A program made the translations under genes and the position numbers. From positions 434,001 to 498,000 of the forward strand of contig NZ_JAMKYL010000001.1 of the NCBI RefSeq assembly GCF_027158465.1: a stretch of DNA of 64,000 bases, given 5' to 3'. This document shows positions 27,154-36,643 of this stretch, piece by piece; the first letter of the stretch is position 1; each line of letters opens with the position of its first letter. This stretch comes from Oxalobacter paeniformigenes. GTDB taxonomy: Bacteria > Pseudomonadota > Gammaproteobacteria > Burkholderiales > Burkholderiaceae_D. Under the pieces are notes generated by a model that saw only the letters and a program-made list of their open reading frames with translations, was not told where the DNA came from and did not search any database.

Positions 27154-27675
27154 TCATTTCATGATTTTTTCGAAGCGGAAAAACGTGTCGAGCGGTGAAG
27201 CCGATTCGCCGTGCGGCCTTTCCGGGCGGCAGGGTGGCGGTTGAAACATTCCACGATATGAAAACCGCATTTGTTCACGTAAAAATGCATGTTGCGCTCC
27301 TTGAAACAGGGGGGTGACGGTTTCCCAGATGACGGTATCGGGGTAGCGGGCTTCGAAGGTTTTCCATGCGGCAAGTCCCGCGTTCTTGCCATGGTATCCC
27401 GGCGAGATGAAGAACAAATCCGGCGAGTTGCGTTGCGTTTTTTCGTCGATCACGACGACGGCGCCGCCTGCACGTTCGCCGTTCAGGAGGATGTGGAATG
27501 CCTGTGCGCCGTCGGTCTGGAATGAGGCTCGGATGTCGTTTTCGGAAGGCACCAGATCGGGGTTTCCGAATTTTTCGCGCGGGGTGACGGAAAAGGCTTC
27601 CTGCAAGGCTTTCACGAACAGCGAAAAGTCCGGCGGGGCAAGCGGTTCCAGTGCGACGATGTGTTTTTCTGGCAT
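27154..27675 (-). pseudogene. GNAT-family acetyltransferase with two compensating frameshifts
   Basis: The open frame of 173 residues reads as a GNAT protein up to ETVTP (about residue 122) and again for the last residues FFRFEKIMK. In between, the family-like sequence is in another frame of the same strand: FKERNMHFYVNKCGFHIVECFN. The switch out is at the six-G run 27309-27314 and the switch back is near 27231-27246. The present product therefore has about 20 wrong residues in its acetyl-CoA-proximal C-terminal part. It is either a recent double mutation or a read error at the homopolymer. The original enzyme would acetylate an amine substrate. Confidence 0.7.
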
Positions 27676-27833
27676 CAGGTGGGGGTTTTTTGCGGTGTGT
27701 CCTGAGGGGCAAGGTTTGTTGCGTGCTTGCGGATGGCTTGTCCGGACGGCAAAGACCGCGTGGGTGGGCTTTGCCGTTCCGGTGGTGTGAAGCGGTGCGT
27801 GCCGGTCGTTTCCGGCACGCGGGATGTGTCCGC

Positions 27834-29297
27834 TCAGCCGAGGTTGCCCAGATGCAGGGTTTTGACGTCCAGATATTCTTCCAGTCCCAGTACCGAGCCT
27901 TCGCGTCCGATGCCGGATTCCTTGACGCCGCCGAACGGGGCGACGGCGGATGATACGCCGGTATCGTTGATGCCGATCATGCCGGCTTCGAGCGCTTCGG
28001 AAACACGGAATACGCGGGAGAGGTCTTTCGTGTAGAAGTATGCCGCCAGTCCGAAGGGGGTGTTGTTGGCGCGGTTGATGGCTTCCTGTTCGGTCTCGAA
28101 GCGGAAGCAGGCGGCGACGGGACCGAAGGTTTCTTCGCTGGCGATCAGCATGTCGTCGGTGCAGTGCGAAAGCAGGGTCGGTTCATAAAACGTGCCGCCC
28201 AGTGCGCTGCGGTGGCCGCCGGTGACGAGTTCGGCTTCTTTGGCAAGGGCGTCCTGTACGTGGCGTTCGACTTTTTCGACGGCGCTTTCGCGGATGAGCG
28301 GGCCGACGGTGACACCGGGTGCGAAGCCGTCGCCGACGGTCAGTTCGCCGATGGCTTTGGCCAGTTTGCCGACATATTCATCATAGATGCGGTCTTGCAC
28401 GTAAATGCGGTTGATGGCGACGCAGACTTGTCCGGCATTGCGGAACTTGTTGGCGACGGTGCCGGCGACGGCGGCATCGATGTCGGCATCGTCGAACACG
28501 ATGAGCGGGGCATTGCCGCCGAGTTCCATCGAGATGCGCTTCATCGTACCTGCCGCGTTTTGCATCAGCAGTTTGCCGACGGCGGTCGAGCCGGTGAAGG
28601 TGATCTTGCGCACGTCGGGCGAGGCCATGATGGCGTCTGAAATCGCCAGGGTATCGCCGCAGACGCCGTTCAGGACGCCGGGCGGGACGCCTGCGGCATC
28701 GGCCAGCGCGAGCAGGGCGTTGGCGCACAGCGGGGTTTCATCCGCCGGCTTGATGATGGCGGTGCAACCGGCGGCCAGTGCGGGGCCGAGTTTGCGGGCG
28801 AGCATGGCCATCGGGAAATTCCAGGGCGTGATCGCGGCGACGACGCCCACCGGTTCACGTGTGGCGAAGATGCGGGAATTCGGCTTGAAGGGCGGGATGA
28901 TTTCGCCGTTGGCGCGGCGTGCTTCTTCGGCGAACCAGCGGATGAAGCTGGCGGCGTAATCGACTTCGCCCAGTGCTTCCGCCAGCGGCTTGCCCTGTTC
29001 GGCGGTCATGAGTTCGCCGAGAAACGGCCGGTTCGCGACCATCAGTTCATACCAGCGGTAAAGGATGTCGGCACGTTCTGTCGCGGTGGTTTTGCGCCAG
29101 GTGGCGAACGCGGTTTTCGCGGAAATGATCGCGGCTTCGGTTTCTTCACGTCCACTGAAGGCGATGTCGGCGAGTTTTTCGCCGGTGGACGGGTTGGTGT
29201 CCGCAAAGGTCTTGCCGGTCGTGATCCATTTACCATGGATGAAAGCGCCGGTTTTGAAAAAGTTGTTCCGGCTGAGGGTGTCGTGCAATGCGCTCAT
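27834..29297 (-). CDS. gabD: NAD(P)-dependent succinate-semialdehyde dehydrogenase
   Basis: 487 residues, standard for GabD-type aldehyde dehydrogenases. The catalytic cysteine is C292 (FRNAGQVCVAINR) and the general base E258 (ELGGNAP). TPWNFP and FTGSTAVGK are the nucleotide-binding motifs, and AGMIGINDTGVSSAVAPFGGVKESGIGREG is the usual end block (shown only in part as family evidence: PFGGVKESGIGREG). The start at 29297 has AAGGA upstream. It oxidises succinate semialdehyde to succinate; related semialdehydes are possible. No GABA transaminase gene is next to it. Confidence 0.9.
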   Translation of the reverse strand: MSALHDTLSRNNFFKTGAFIHGKWITTGKTFADTNPSTGEKLADIAFSGREETEAAIISAKTAFATWRKTTATERADILYRWYELMVANRPFLGELMTAEQGKPLAEALGEVDYAASFIRWFAEEARRANGEIIPPFKPNSRIFATREPVGVVAAITPWNFPMAMLARKLGPALAAGCTAIIKPADETPLCANALLALADAAGVPPGVLNGVCGDTLAISDAIMASPDVRKITFTGSTAVGKLLMQNAAGTMKRISMELGGNAPLIVFDDADIDAAVAGTVANKFRNAGQVCVAINRIYVQDRIYDEYVGKLAKAIGELTVGDGFAPGVTVGPLIRESAVEKVERHVQDALAKEAELVTGGHRSALGGTFYEPTLLSHCTDDMLIASEETFGPVAACFRFETEQEAINRANNTPFGLAAYFYTKDLSRVFRVSEALEAGMIGINDTGVSSAVAPFGGVKESGIGREGSVLGLEEYLDVKTLHLGNLG

Positions 29298-29575
29298 TTC
29301 GATGTCCTTCTCCGCAATGTGTTTCGTGCGGACAAGGATACCGCAGTCGGCGGGGTTTGACCATGATGGCGGACGAAGGGAAGTTTTGCACCGATGCATG
29401 GCGGCGGCGACAGTCTGGCGCATCGGGACGATATGGGGAGAACAGGGGCGTGAGCGGATGGACGGCGAGGGAATCCTGACGGGGATTTGCGCAAAAAAAA
29501 CGATATTTCGGTTTTATTTTCATGAATTTAGGGTTATATTCGCGTTTTGGTTTTCTTTTTGGAAGGAATTTCGTT

Positions 29576-30040
29576 TTGAGGATTCTGAAAGCACAGCCTG
29601 AAGACCTGGGCGTGATTCTGGCATTGCAGTATCGCGCGTTCCGCAGCGAGGCGAAATTGCTGGGCAACGAGGGGATCGCCCCCCTGACGCAGAACCTTGC
29701 CGATCTGGAACAGGAATATGCGCACGGCACGATCCTGAAGGCGGTGGATGAAGCGGGCGTCATTATCGGTTCGGTCAGGGCGCATGAAGACGGCGATACG
29801 CTGTATATCGGCAAGCTGATGGTGTTGCCCGAAAAACAGGGCCGCGGTATCGGCACGCAGCTTCTGGTCGCCATCGAGAAATCATGCCCGAAACCGCGCT
29901 ACGAACTGTTCACCAGCAATATCAGCATCCGTAACATGAACCTCTACGAAGGACTGGGATACCGTCGCTTCCGCGAGGAACAGGTCACACCGGAATTGCG
30001 CTTCGTCTATATGGAAAAACTGGCGAAAACCGGCGCGTGA
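29576..30040 (+). CDS. GNAT-family N-acetyltransferase
   Basis: About 154 residues. The acetyl-CoA motif is LMVLPEKQGRGIGTQLL, and the family end block NMNLYEGLGYRRF is present. I chose the TTG at 29576 because GGAAGG lies about nine bases upstream and the protein then starts RILKAQPEDLG, normal for GNAT; an in-frame ATG at 29522 has no ribosome site and adds a hydrophobic, family-unlike stretch. A clear terminator follows at 30073. Substrate unknown. It is transcribed divergently from gabD. Confidence 0.88.
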   Translation: MRILKAQPEDLGVILALQYRAFRSEAKLLGNEGIAPLTQNLADLEQEYAHGTILKAVDEAGVIIGSVRAHEDGDTLYIGKLMVLPEKQGRGIGTQLLVAIEKSCPKPRYELFTSNISIRNMNLYEGLGYRRFREEQVTPELRFVYMEKLAKTGA

Positions 30041-30465
30041 AAACGGACGCATCGCACGACAGGCGAATATGAAAACGGCAACCGATACAGGTTGCCGTTT
30101 TTTTATGCCTCGCTGGTATGCACCGCCGGTACAGGAAACCTGCGGTCGTGCCGCAGGGCGGTTGGGGATGGCGGTTCGCGGATGGTTTGCCGATGGCACG
30201 GAGGGTTCGGTTGCGTGCGGATAGCGCCGGTGGCAGGTGGGCGGTATGTCGTGTACGGTTTTGCGGAACAGGGGTTTTTGTGTGAATTGGATGCAGATCG
30301 CCTGTTTTTCCCGTGTTTTCCGATGCGGATGGGCGGAAAATCGTGCGTGTGCTGTTCGGTGCGTTTCCGGTGCCCGGCAGCGGGCGGGGCGGTATGGCGA
30401 TGCTGTCCGTCCGGAAGAAGGCGGAAAATCGCGGGGGCGGTCTGCCGGAACGGTCGCCGCCGCGC
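30041..30465. other. Intergenic stretch between a GNAT gene and the UmuD-like gene
   Basis: Apart from the terminator at 30073-30104 I see no gene. In particular there is no umuC downstream of the UmuD-like gene, which ends at 30466 on the minus strand. Confidence 0.6.
30073..30104 (+). terminator. Rho-independent terminator of the GNAT gene
   Basis: Perfect stem AAACGGCAACC with GGTTGCCGTTT around GATACA, followed by further T. It lies about 30 bases after the GNAT stop. Confidence 0.85.
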
Positions 30466-30813
30466 TCAGACCAGTTTTTTCAGGCAGGCGGTGACGACGC
30501 CCCAGATACGGACTTCCTGCCCTTCGACGGGACGGATGGGGGAAAAGCGCGGGTTTTCGGCGAGGAGGCAAAAAGGGTGTTTTTTCAGGCGGCGGATGAT
30601 GATTTTCCCGTCGATGACGGCCAGCACGACATGCCCGTTTTGCGGCGGGATCGAACGGTCGGTGACGACGGTGTCGCCTTCCATGATCCCGATGCCGTCC
30701 ATCGCGTTGCCCCGTACACGGAAGAGAAAACATGAATGCTTGCGGATGTTGAAGATGTCGTTCAGGTCGATTTCGGTGCCCGACAGGTCGGTGTGCGGAA
30801 GGGGAAAGGTCAT
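30466..30813 (-). CDS. UmuD/LexA-like S24 protein lacking the catalytic dyad
   Basis: 115 residues covering the UmuD'-like S24 fold. The serine motif G-[DN]-S-M of active members reads GNAM here (A37 in place of Ser). The lysine of the DGxxxxVK(K/R)L motif reads IIIRRL (R74 in place of Lys). The rest of the fold is well kept: GIGIMEGDTVV, GHVVLAVIDGK, FSPIRP and WGVVTACLKKL. There is no N-terminal cleavage site or DNA-binding domain. So it cannot cleave itself and would act, if at all, as a preformed UmuD'-like partner. A perfect LexA box lies just upstream. GGAGG precedes the ATG at 30813. No umuC follows. Confidence 0.85.
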   Translation of the reverse strand: MTFPLPHTDLSGTEIDLNDIFNIRKHSCFLFRVRGNAMDGIGIMEGDTVVTDRSIPPQNGHVVLAVIDGKIIIRRLKKHPFCLLAENPRFSPIRPVEGQEVRIWGVVTACLKKLV

Positions 30814-31204
30814 GTTGCCTCCAATACTTCGATAGCTGTATTTATATACAGTATTTTAGACGCAGGTGCGGGTGAGGGCAAGGGGTGGCGGGGCGGTGGT
30901 ATGGTGTGGTGGAAGATGGCGGGTTTGCCATGTTTTTCCGAGTGATGGAGCGCGGACGGGAAGGCAAGGGCGTGTGATGTCGTGCCGTGCATGGATGGTG
31001 GCGGGTGCGCGGGGAAAGTCCGGTCGGCGGTGCGGCGGCGATGAGGGCGGCGCAAGGGAATGCGCATGCGATGTCATGTCGTATCGTGCCGTGTCTGATA
31101 TGTGGGGGCTGGCGGGTGGGAAGGTCGGGGTGCGGTGGTGGACAGGAAAATGGTTTCCGGCGAACCGTGCCGGGCGGGAGCGGGTCGGTGTGGCGGAAGT
31201 GGCC
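30814..31204. other. Intergenic stretch upstream of the UmuD-like gene
   Basis: It holds the LexA box at 30836-30851 and the UmuD-like promoter. The remaining G-rich 340 bases contain no supported gene. Confidence 0.5.
30836..30851 (-). promoter_or_regulatory. LexA (SOS) box over the UmuD-like promoter
   Basis: CTGTATTTATATACAG matches the CTG-N10-CAG LexA consensus exactly and continues with A/T flanks. It lies 23-38 bases before the UmuD-like start and overlaps a TATAAA -10 on the minus strand. DNA damage should induce the gene. Confidence 0.8.
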
Positions 31205-32551
31205 TTACTTGCCGCCCGGTGTCTGAAGGCGGGCTTTGGCTTGCGGGTTGCCGTTTCTGGCGGCTTCGGTGTACCAGTGGCGGGCGGCTTCGGGGTCGGC
31301 GGGGGTGCCGGTGCCGGTTTCGTGGCACTGGGCCAGCCGGAACTGGGCGTCGGGCAGTCCGGCTTGTGCGGCTTGCCGGATGAGGGCGAAGCCTTTGGGG
31401 AGGTCGCGGGGGGTGCCGGTGCCGCTCAGGTAGCAGTTGCCGAGCGCGAGCAGGGCGGCGGGGGCGTTGCTTTTGGCGGCTTCGGTGTACCACTGGAAGG
31501 CTTTGGCGGGGTCTTTGGGCAGTCCGATGCCGTTTTCGTAGAGTGCGCCGACGGTGCGCTGGGCGTCTGAGTGTCCGGCCCGGGCGGCGCGCAGGAAGCA
31601 TTCTGCGGCGAGGGAGTCGTTTTTGTCCACGAGTGTGCCGGTGTAATACAGGGTGCCGAGCAGGTACAGGGCGTTGCGGTCGTTGCGGGTGGCGGCTTCG
31701 CCGAGCCAGACGACGGCGCGGGTGGCCTGTTCGGGGTTGTCCTTGCGTTCGTTGTAGCGCAGGATGTCGCGGGCGGCGACGATGACGCGGGCTTCCTGCC
31801 AGCCGCCCTCGGCGGACTGGATCAGCCAGTGGTCGGCGCGTTCGGGGTCTTTGGGAACGCCCAGTCCGTTGGCGAGCTGGCGGAAACGGTAGAACTGTGC
31901 GCGGGCGTTGCCGGCGACGGAGGCTTTTTCGAGCCAGACGGCGGCTTCTTTTTCATTTTTTTCCAGTCCGATACCGTAGAGCAGCGCCAGCCCGATGGCG
32001 GTTTGCGAGACGGCATGACCGTTTTCGGCGGCTTTTGCGTACCAGCGCACGGCTTCGCGGTCGCTCTGGAGCGTGCCGCGTCCTCTGGCGTAGCAGTCTG
32101 CGAGCCAGTATTGCGCTTCCGGCAGGTTTTGCCGCGCGGCCTGCAAGAGCCAGTCGAAGGCCTTGTCGGGCTGGATGGCGGTGCCTTTGCCGCTGAGGTA
32201 CATCAGGCCGAGAAAGTATTGCGCCGCGCGGTCGCCTTCGGTTGCGGCCTGTTCGTATTTGAGGCGCGTGAGGTGCCAGTTCGTGCTGTTTGCCGGGCCA
32301 TGGACGAAGCGCGAGGCATGGAAGTTGCGCAAGAGGGGGTCTGCGGCGGCTTGTGCGGCGTTTTCCAGCGCGCGGTCGAGTTCGGTTTGCCACTGGAATG
32401 CGCCGGGTGTGGTTTTGCCAGCGATGGTGGTGCGGTAGGGGTCGGGCCAGTCCGTCATGGCATGCGCTGCCGGTATTGTCGCCAGCAGGGGGGCGATGAG
32501 GGTGGCGAGGCACAGGGAGCGCAGGGCGCGTGCGGTATGGCGGGATGGCAT
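31205..32551 (-). CDS. Exported Sel1-repeat protein (about 9 repeats)
   Basis: 448 residues. The signal peptide ends at AHA (about residue 31), followed by a unique 80-residue segment (ending about HLTRLKYEQAATEGD) and about nine Sel1 units to the end. One unit (VIVAARDILRYNERKDNPEQ) is longer and irregular. The start at 32551 begins a normal signal peptide; the frame stays open upstream but reads as low-complexity Arg/Pro. The next gene upstream on the same strand is the metalloprotease-like autotransporter, 502 bases away. Confidence 0.87.
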   Translation of the reverse strand: MPSRHTARALRSLCLATLIAPLLATIPAAHAMTDWPDPYRTTIAGKTTPGAFQWQTELDRALENAAQAAADPLLRNFHASRFVHGPANSTNWHLTRLKYEQAATEGDRAAQYFLGLMYLSGKGTAIQPDKAFDWLLQAARQNLPEAQYWLADCYARGRGTLQSDREAVRWYAKAAENGHAVSQTAIGLALLYGIGLEKNEKEAAVWLEKASVAGNARAQFYRFRQLANGLGVPKDPERADHWLIQSAEGGWQEARVIVAARDILRYNERKDNPEQATRAVVWLGEAATRNDRNALYLLGTLYYTGTLVDKNDSLAAECFLRAARAGHSDAQRTVGALYENGIGLPKDPAKAFQWYTEAAKSNAPAALLALGNCYLSGTGTPRDLPKGFALIRQAAQAGLPDAQFRLAQCHETGTGTPADPEAARHWYTEAARNGNPQAKARLQTPGGK

Positions 32552-33053
32552 GGTTTCCGGTTCCGGTTCGGTCTTGCGGGCAAACGTTGATTCTAACCGT
32601 TCGGGCGGTGTGCGTGAAGGGTGCGCCTGTGCGGGAAACTTGCCGTTTTGTCGCGGCGGACGGCAACGGGCGGGGAGAATGGGACGGGTGCGGGATGGCA
32701 CGATCGTGTCGCGGGTTGTTCGGCACGGGCCGGATTGCCGGTGGTGTGCGGACGGGAAAGGGTCGATACGGGGGAGCGCGGCAGGTTGCGTTGTTGCGGC
32801 ATGTCGCCGGAGCGTTTCCGATACCGGTGGGATGTCCGCTGAAAGTTCGTGCCGTTGCCGGCGGATCGCCCGTTCCGGTATCCGAACGGGTGTTTTGTCT
32901 GGAATGCGGCGACCGGTGATGCCGGATGAAGAGGGCAAATGCCATGAAAACAGGCAGCGGGTGCAAGTCCCTGTCCGGCAAGGGAAAAGCCGTGCTGTTC
33001 ACGGAGTTGTCCACAGGAAACGGGGACAAGTCGGGGACGGGATGGCGGTGCGT
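32552..33053. other. Intergenic stretch carrying dispersed repeat copy C
   Basis: No supported gene. The repeat (32938-33030) begins 23 bases past the stop of the autotransporter gene, which ends at 33054 on the minus strand. Confidence 0.55.
32938..33030 (+). repeat. Dispersed intergenic repeat, copy C
   Basis: 93 bp, same element as at 4962-5054. Blocks AATGCC, GGGTGCAAG, GGCAAGGGAAAAGCCG, CTGTTCACGGA, TTGTCCACAG (33007-33016) and GAAACGGGGACAAG are shared. The final GGGGACAAG differs by one base from the GGGGATAAG of the other copies. Confidence 0.85.
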
Positions 33054-36000
33054 TCAGAAGGGGTGCTGGATGCGGGCGTAGCCGCCGACGGATGTGCCGT
33101 GTCCCGGGGCGAGGTCGGTGGCGAGGGAGAGGTCGAGGGCGGTGCCGTCGGGGGCGGTGTAGGAAACGCCTGCGGATGCGGTGAAGCTGTTGCGGGTGGC
33201 GAAGCGGATGTCGCGGGTGAAGTCGCCTTGCAGGTCGGTGAAATGTGCGGTGGCGTCGCCGGGGTCGTTCAGCAGTTCGTGGCGGAAGGCGAGCGAGGCA
33301 TGGCCTTTGAGGGTGTAGCCGGCGCGTGCGGCGGGGTATCCGGCGGTTTCGGCGCTGATGCCGAGGACGGCTTGCAGGGATTGCCAGTTTTCGGAGTCGA
33401 TGGACAGCCGGGCTGCGCCGCCTTTGCTTTCTCGGATGGACGGGGTGTGCAGGAAGGCGTAGTCCGCGCCGAGGTATGGCATGAGGGTGAGGCTGTCGGC
33501 GGGGGTGAAGGCGTGGCCGATGTGGGCGATGGCGCTGCCGGAAACTTGTGTCCAGTCGGATTCGGTGCGGCGGGTGTAGTCGCCGATGGTGGCGGTGCGG
33601 TTCATGTCGGCGTTGAAGATGCCCAGTTGCGCCAGTCCGGTGAGTTGCCAGCCGTGCCATGATGCCGGGGCTGCCTTGCCGTGGAGGCCTGCCCAGATGC
33701 CTTCGCCTTGCATGCGGCTGTGGTTTTTGTCGCGCATGGACTGGTGGATGGCGGCGAGGTAGCCGCCGCCGGTGATGCCGTCGCGGGTGATGTCGGCGCC
33801 GGCGATCATGCCGGCGTAGTTGCTGCGGTAGCCGTCGCCGCCGTCATGTGCGTCCATGTGGCCGGCCAGCGGGATGGCGTAGAGGTGGCGGCCTTCGCGG
33901 TTTTCCGGTTCGGATGGCAGGATGGGACGGTTCAGGATGGCTTGCGAGAGGTGGCGCTCGAGGGCGAGCGAGGCGAGCGCGCTTTGGCCGTAGGCGGCGG
34001 GTGAGAGGGAGGCGTAGCCTTGCCGCAGGGCGCTGCCGTCGGCGGCGGAGAAGTCCATGGCGGCGTAGAGGGCTTGTGCGTCGCCTTGTGCATGGTCGGC
34101 GTTGGCGTCGAGTATGCGGGCCAGGGAGCGGTCGTCGCCGGTGGCGTAGCGGCTGTATGCGGTGGCGCTGCGGGTGGCGGTGACGGCGCTGCCACCGTTG
34201 GCAAGGTTCAGTTCGAGGGTCGGCGAGGCGAAGTGCGACAGGTCGATGCGGGTGCCGGAGAATGCGCCGGTGAGGGTGGTCGCGCCGGTGATGACGGATG
34301 TGGCGGCGGTGTCGGGGGTGACGGTGCCGGTGTAGTAGCTTTGTTGCGGTGCGAGAACCAGTGTACCGTCGAGTGTGGCGTTTCCGGTGACGGCGAGGGT
34401 GTCGGTCGTGCCGTCGCCGTAAAAGCCGGTGGCGAGGGTGCCGCTCGCGGTTTGAGTGTAGTTGCCGTCGATGGTGATGTAGCCGGTGCGGGCGGTGCTG
34501 GTGAGGGTGCCGCGGTTGGTGAAGGTGCCGCCGGTGTCGCCGGTGGTGGCGCTGGTGACGGTGTTCAGGCGGTAGAGGGCGTTGCCGTCGAGCGTGGTGT
34601 TTTCCGCGAGGGTGACATCGAGGATGTCGGCGGTGCCGTTGAAGGTGAGGTGTCCGCCGTCGAGGGTCATGTGCAGGCTTTTCGGGCCGGTGATGTTGCC
34701 GGTGTAGGCCAGCGAGAAATCCGGGTCGCCATCGGTGGTGGCGTTGCCGTCGTCATCGGCTTTCATGCCGAATGACAGGGTTGTGGTGAGGTCGTCGCCG
34801 GCTGCGGCGGCCATGCTGCTTTGTATCAGTGGGTTGTCTGCGTCCCATTCGGAGACGATGTCGCCGGAGAGGGTCGCGCCGTTCATGATGTGGATGTTTT
34901 TGACGAGGGCATTCTCGGCGATGTAAATGGCGGCGGTTTGTCCGGCGAGGGCGCCGGTGACGTCGAAGGAGGTGACCATCGCGCCGTCGAGGTTCAGGGG
35001 CAGGCCATTGATGTCGTCGCCATCGACGGCCATGTCGCTGCCGAAGCTGTTGGCCATCCACGAGCCGCGGTATTCGATGTCGTTGCCCAGCAGGTTGTCG
35101 CCGAAGTCGAAGCGGGCGGCGATGCCGCCGGTGCCGGTGGCGGTGAGGGTGCCGCGGCTGGTGATGTGCTGGTTTTTGCCGTAGGCGACGAGCAGGCCGG
35201 TGCCGTAGTCGCCGTTGGCGGCGACGGTGATGTCCGGCGCGATGGTGAGGGTGTTGCCGAGGCCGTCGATGCGGATGCCGGTGCCGGCGGTGCCGCCGGC
35301 GAGGATGTCGGCGGCCTGGGTGATGGTGTTGTTTTTGCCGTAGATGTGCAGGCCGACGCCGAGTGTGGCGGTGTTTTCCTGTCCTTCGAGCCAGCCGGTG
35401 CCGGTGGCGTTGCGGGCGAAGTAGCCTTGGGTGTTGGTCAGGGTCAGTCCGTCGCCATAGACGGAAAAGCCGAAGAAGTTTTTGCGATCGATGGTGTAGC
35501 CGATGTCTTGCAGGGTCGCCAGTTCGGCTTCCATGAGGGTGGTGTAGTTGCGCCAGTTCTGGTGGCTCATGAGGCTGTGCTCCAGTTCGATGTGCGACAG
35601 GTCGAGGTAATCATCGGTGCCGTCGCCTTCGAAGCCTTCGATGGGCAGGCCGTTCTGGAGCGGGTTGCCGGGGTTCATGGTGGCGTCGAGTACCTGCGAG
35701 ACGTGTGTGCCGCGGAAGGTGACGCCGCTCTGGATCTCGTAGCCGACGACGAAATCCGCCGTGGTGTCATGGCCGATGGTCATGCCTTGTTGCAGACGGG
35801 TGCCGTTCCGGTCGTAGAGGTGGGTGTCCCATTGCGTGATGCGCTGTGTGTTCCATGTGTTGTCGGTGTCTTGCTCGACTCCGGAGAAGATGCCCAGGGG
35901 GTGTGCCATTTCGTGATAGACAACGCCGATATAATCCGTGCCGCCGGTTTCGGGTATCGGGGAAAAGTGGCTGGCGTAGCTGAAGTCCATCTGGCCGATG

Positions 36001-36470
36001 ATGAAGTAGGCGGGTAAGGATTGGGGACGGTTCTGGGTGAGCAGGGCTTCGGTGCCGGTCATGCCGCCGCTGATGAGGTCGCCGCCCGAGGCGTTGAAGT
36101 CGTTATTGGTGGCGACTTCGATTTGCAGGGGTGTGGTGTTGGCGCTGCCGGGGCCCAGTGTTTCGGCCCATAGCGACAGGGCGGTGAGGGTGGCGTTTTT
36201 TTGTTGCGCGTTCATGTTCCACAGCGAGGGGGAGTCTTCCTGTGGGTCGGCCTGCGAGAAGTATTGCCCTTTCTCGAGGAAGGTGATGGCGAACAGCGGT
36301 TTTCCGGACGGGGTATAGACGGTTTGTGTATCGGTTGCCGAGGCGGTGGAGAAAGCAAGCGGCGCTGCCAGGGCGGTCAGCAGGCAGGCGGGTACGGTCA
36401 GCAGGCGGGCGACTGTACGATACAGGTATGTCCGGGCGGGACGTTTTATCGTTTTCGGGTTGGCTGGCAT
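33054..36470 (-). CDS. Autotransporter with N-terminal metalloprotease-like domain
   Basis: 1138 residues. A signal peptide runs to about SATA (residue 46). Residues about 50-340 form a protease-like domain: YHEMAHPLGI has a zinc-binding HExxH at 186-190 with the following Gly193, and HSLMSHQNW further on resembles the structural region after the site in secreted metalloproteases. The third zinc ligand expected in metzincins at 196 is Ser. A beta-helix passenger (about 350-830) with many TG/GT-rich repeats follows, then the beta-barrel from about 870 to 1138, ending PF. The start at 36470 gives a clean signal peptide. A surface protease/adhesin is likely; catalysis is unproven. Confidence 0.9.
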   Translation of the reverse strand: MPANPKTIKRPARTYLYRTVARLLTVPACLLTALAAPLAFSTASATDTQTVYTPSGKPLFAITFLEKGQYFSQADPQEDSPSLWNMNAQQKNATLTALSLWAETLGPGSANTTPLQIEVATNNDFNASGGDLISGGMTGTEALLTQNRPQSLPAYFIIGQMDFSYASHFSPIPETGGTDYIGVVYHEMAHPLGIFSGVEQDTDNTWNTQRITQWDTHLYDRNGTRLQQGMTIGHDTTADFVVGYEIQSGVTFRGTHVSQVLDATMNPGNPLQNGLPIEGFEGDGTDDYLDLSHIELEHSLMSHQNWRNYTTLMEAELATLQDIGYTIDRKNFFGFSVYGDGLTLTNTQGYFARNATGTGWLEGQENTATLGVGLHIYGKNNTITQAADILAGGTAGTGIRIDGLGNTLTIAPDITVAANGDYGTGLLVAYGKNQHITSRGTLTATGTGGIAARFDFGDNLLGNDIEYRGSWMANSFGSDMAVDGDDINGLPLNLDGAMVTSFDVTGALAGQTAAIYIAENALVKNIHIMNGATLSGDIVSEWDADNPLIQSSMAAAAGDDLTTTLSFGMKADDDGNATTDGDPDFSLAYTGNITGPKSLHMTLDGGHLTFNGTADILDVTLAENTTLDGNALYRLNTVTSATTGDTGGTFTNRGTLTSTARTGYITIDGNYTQTASGTLATGFYGDGTTDTLAVTGNATLDGTLVLAPQQSYYTGTVTPDTAATSVITGATTLTGAFSGTRIDLSHFASPTLELNLANGGSAVTATRSATAYSRYATGDDRSLARILDANADHAQGDAQALYAAMDFSAADGSALRQGYASLSPAAYGQSALASLALERHLSQAILNRPILPSEPENREGRHLYAIPLAGHMDAHDGGDGYRSNYAGMIAGADITRDGITGGGYLAAIHQSMRDKNHSRMQGEGIWAGLHGKAAPASWHGWQLTGLAQLGIFNADMNRTATIGDYTRRTESDWTQVSGSAIAHIGHAFTPADSLTLMPYLGADYAFLHTPSIRESKGGAARLSIDSENWQSLQAVLGISAETAGYPAARAGYTLKGHASLAFRHELLNDPGDATAHFTDLQGDFTRDIRFATRNSFTASAGVSYTAPDGTALDLSLATDLAPGHGTSVGGYARIQHPF

Positions 36471-36643
36471 GGGCGATGACGGGTTGGGTGCAGGCTGGAT
36501 TATACCGGGATATGCTGCTTGCCGGAAAGTTGACGGATGGCGGTGAAGGGGGCGTGATGCGGGAGAGGATATGCAGGGTAGGGGCGGCCGGTTGCCGTGA
36601 TGTGGGGGCGGGATGCGGTTGTCCGGCAGGGGGTGTGCCGGTG

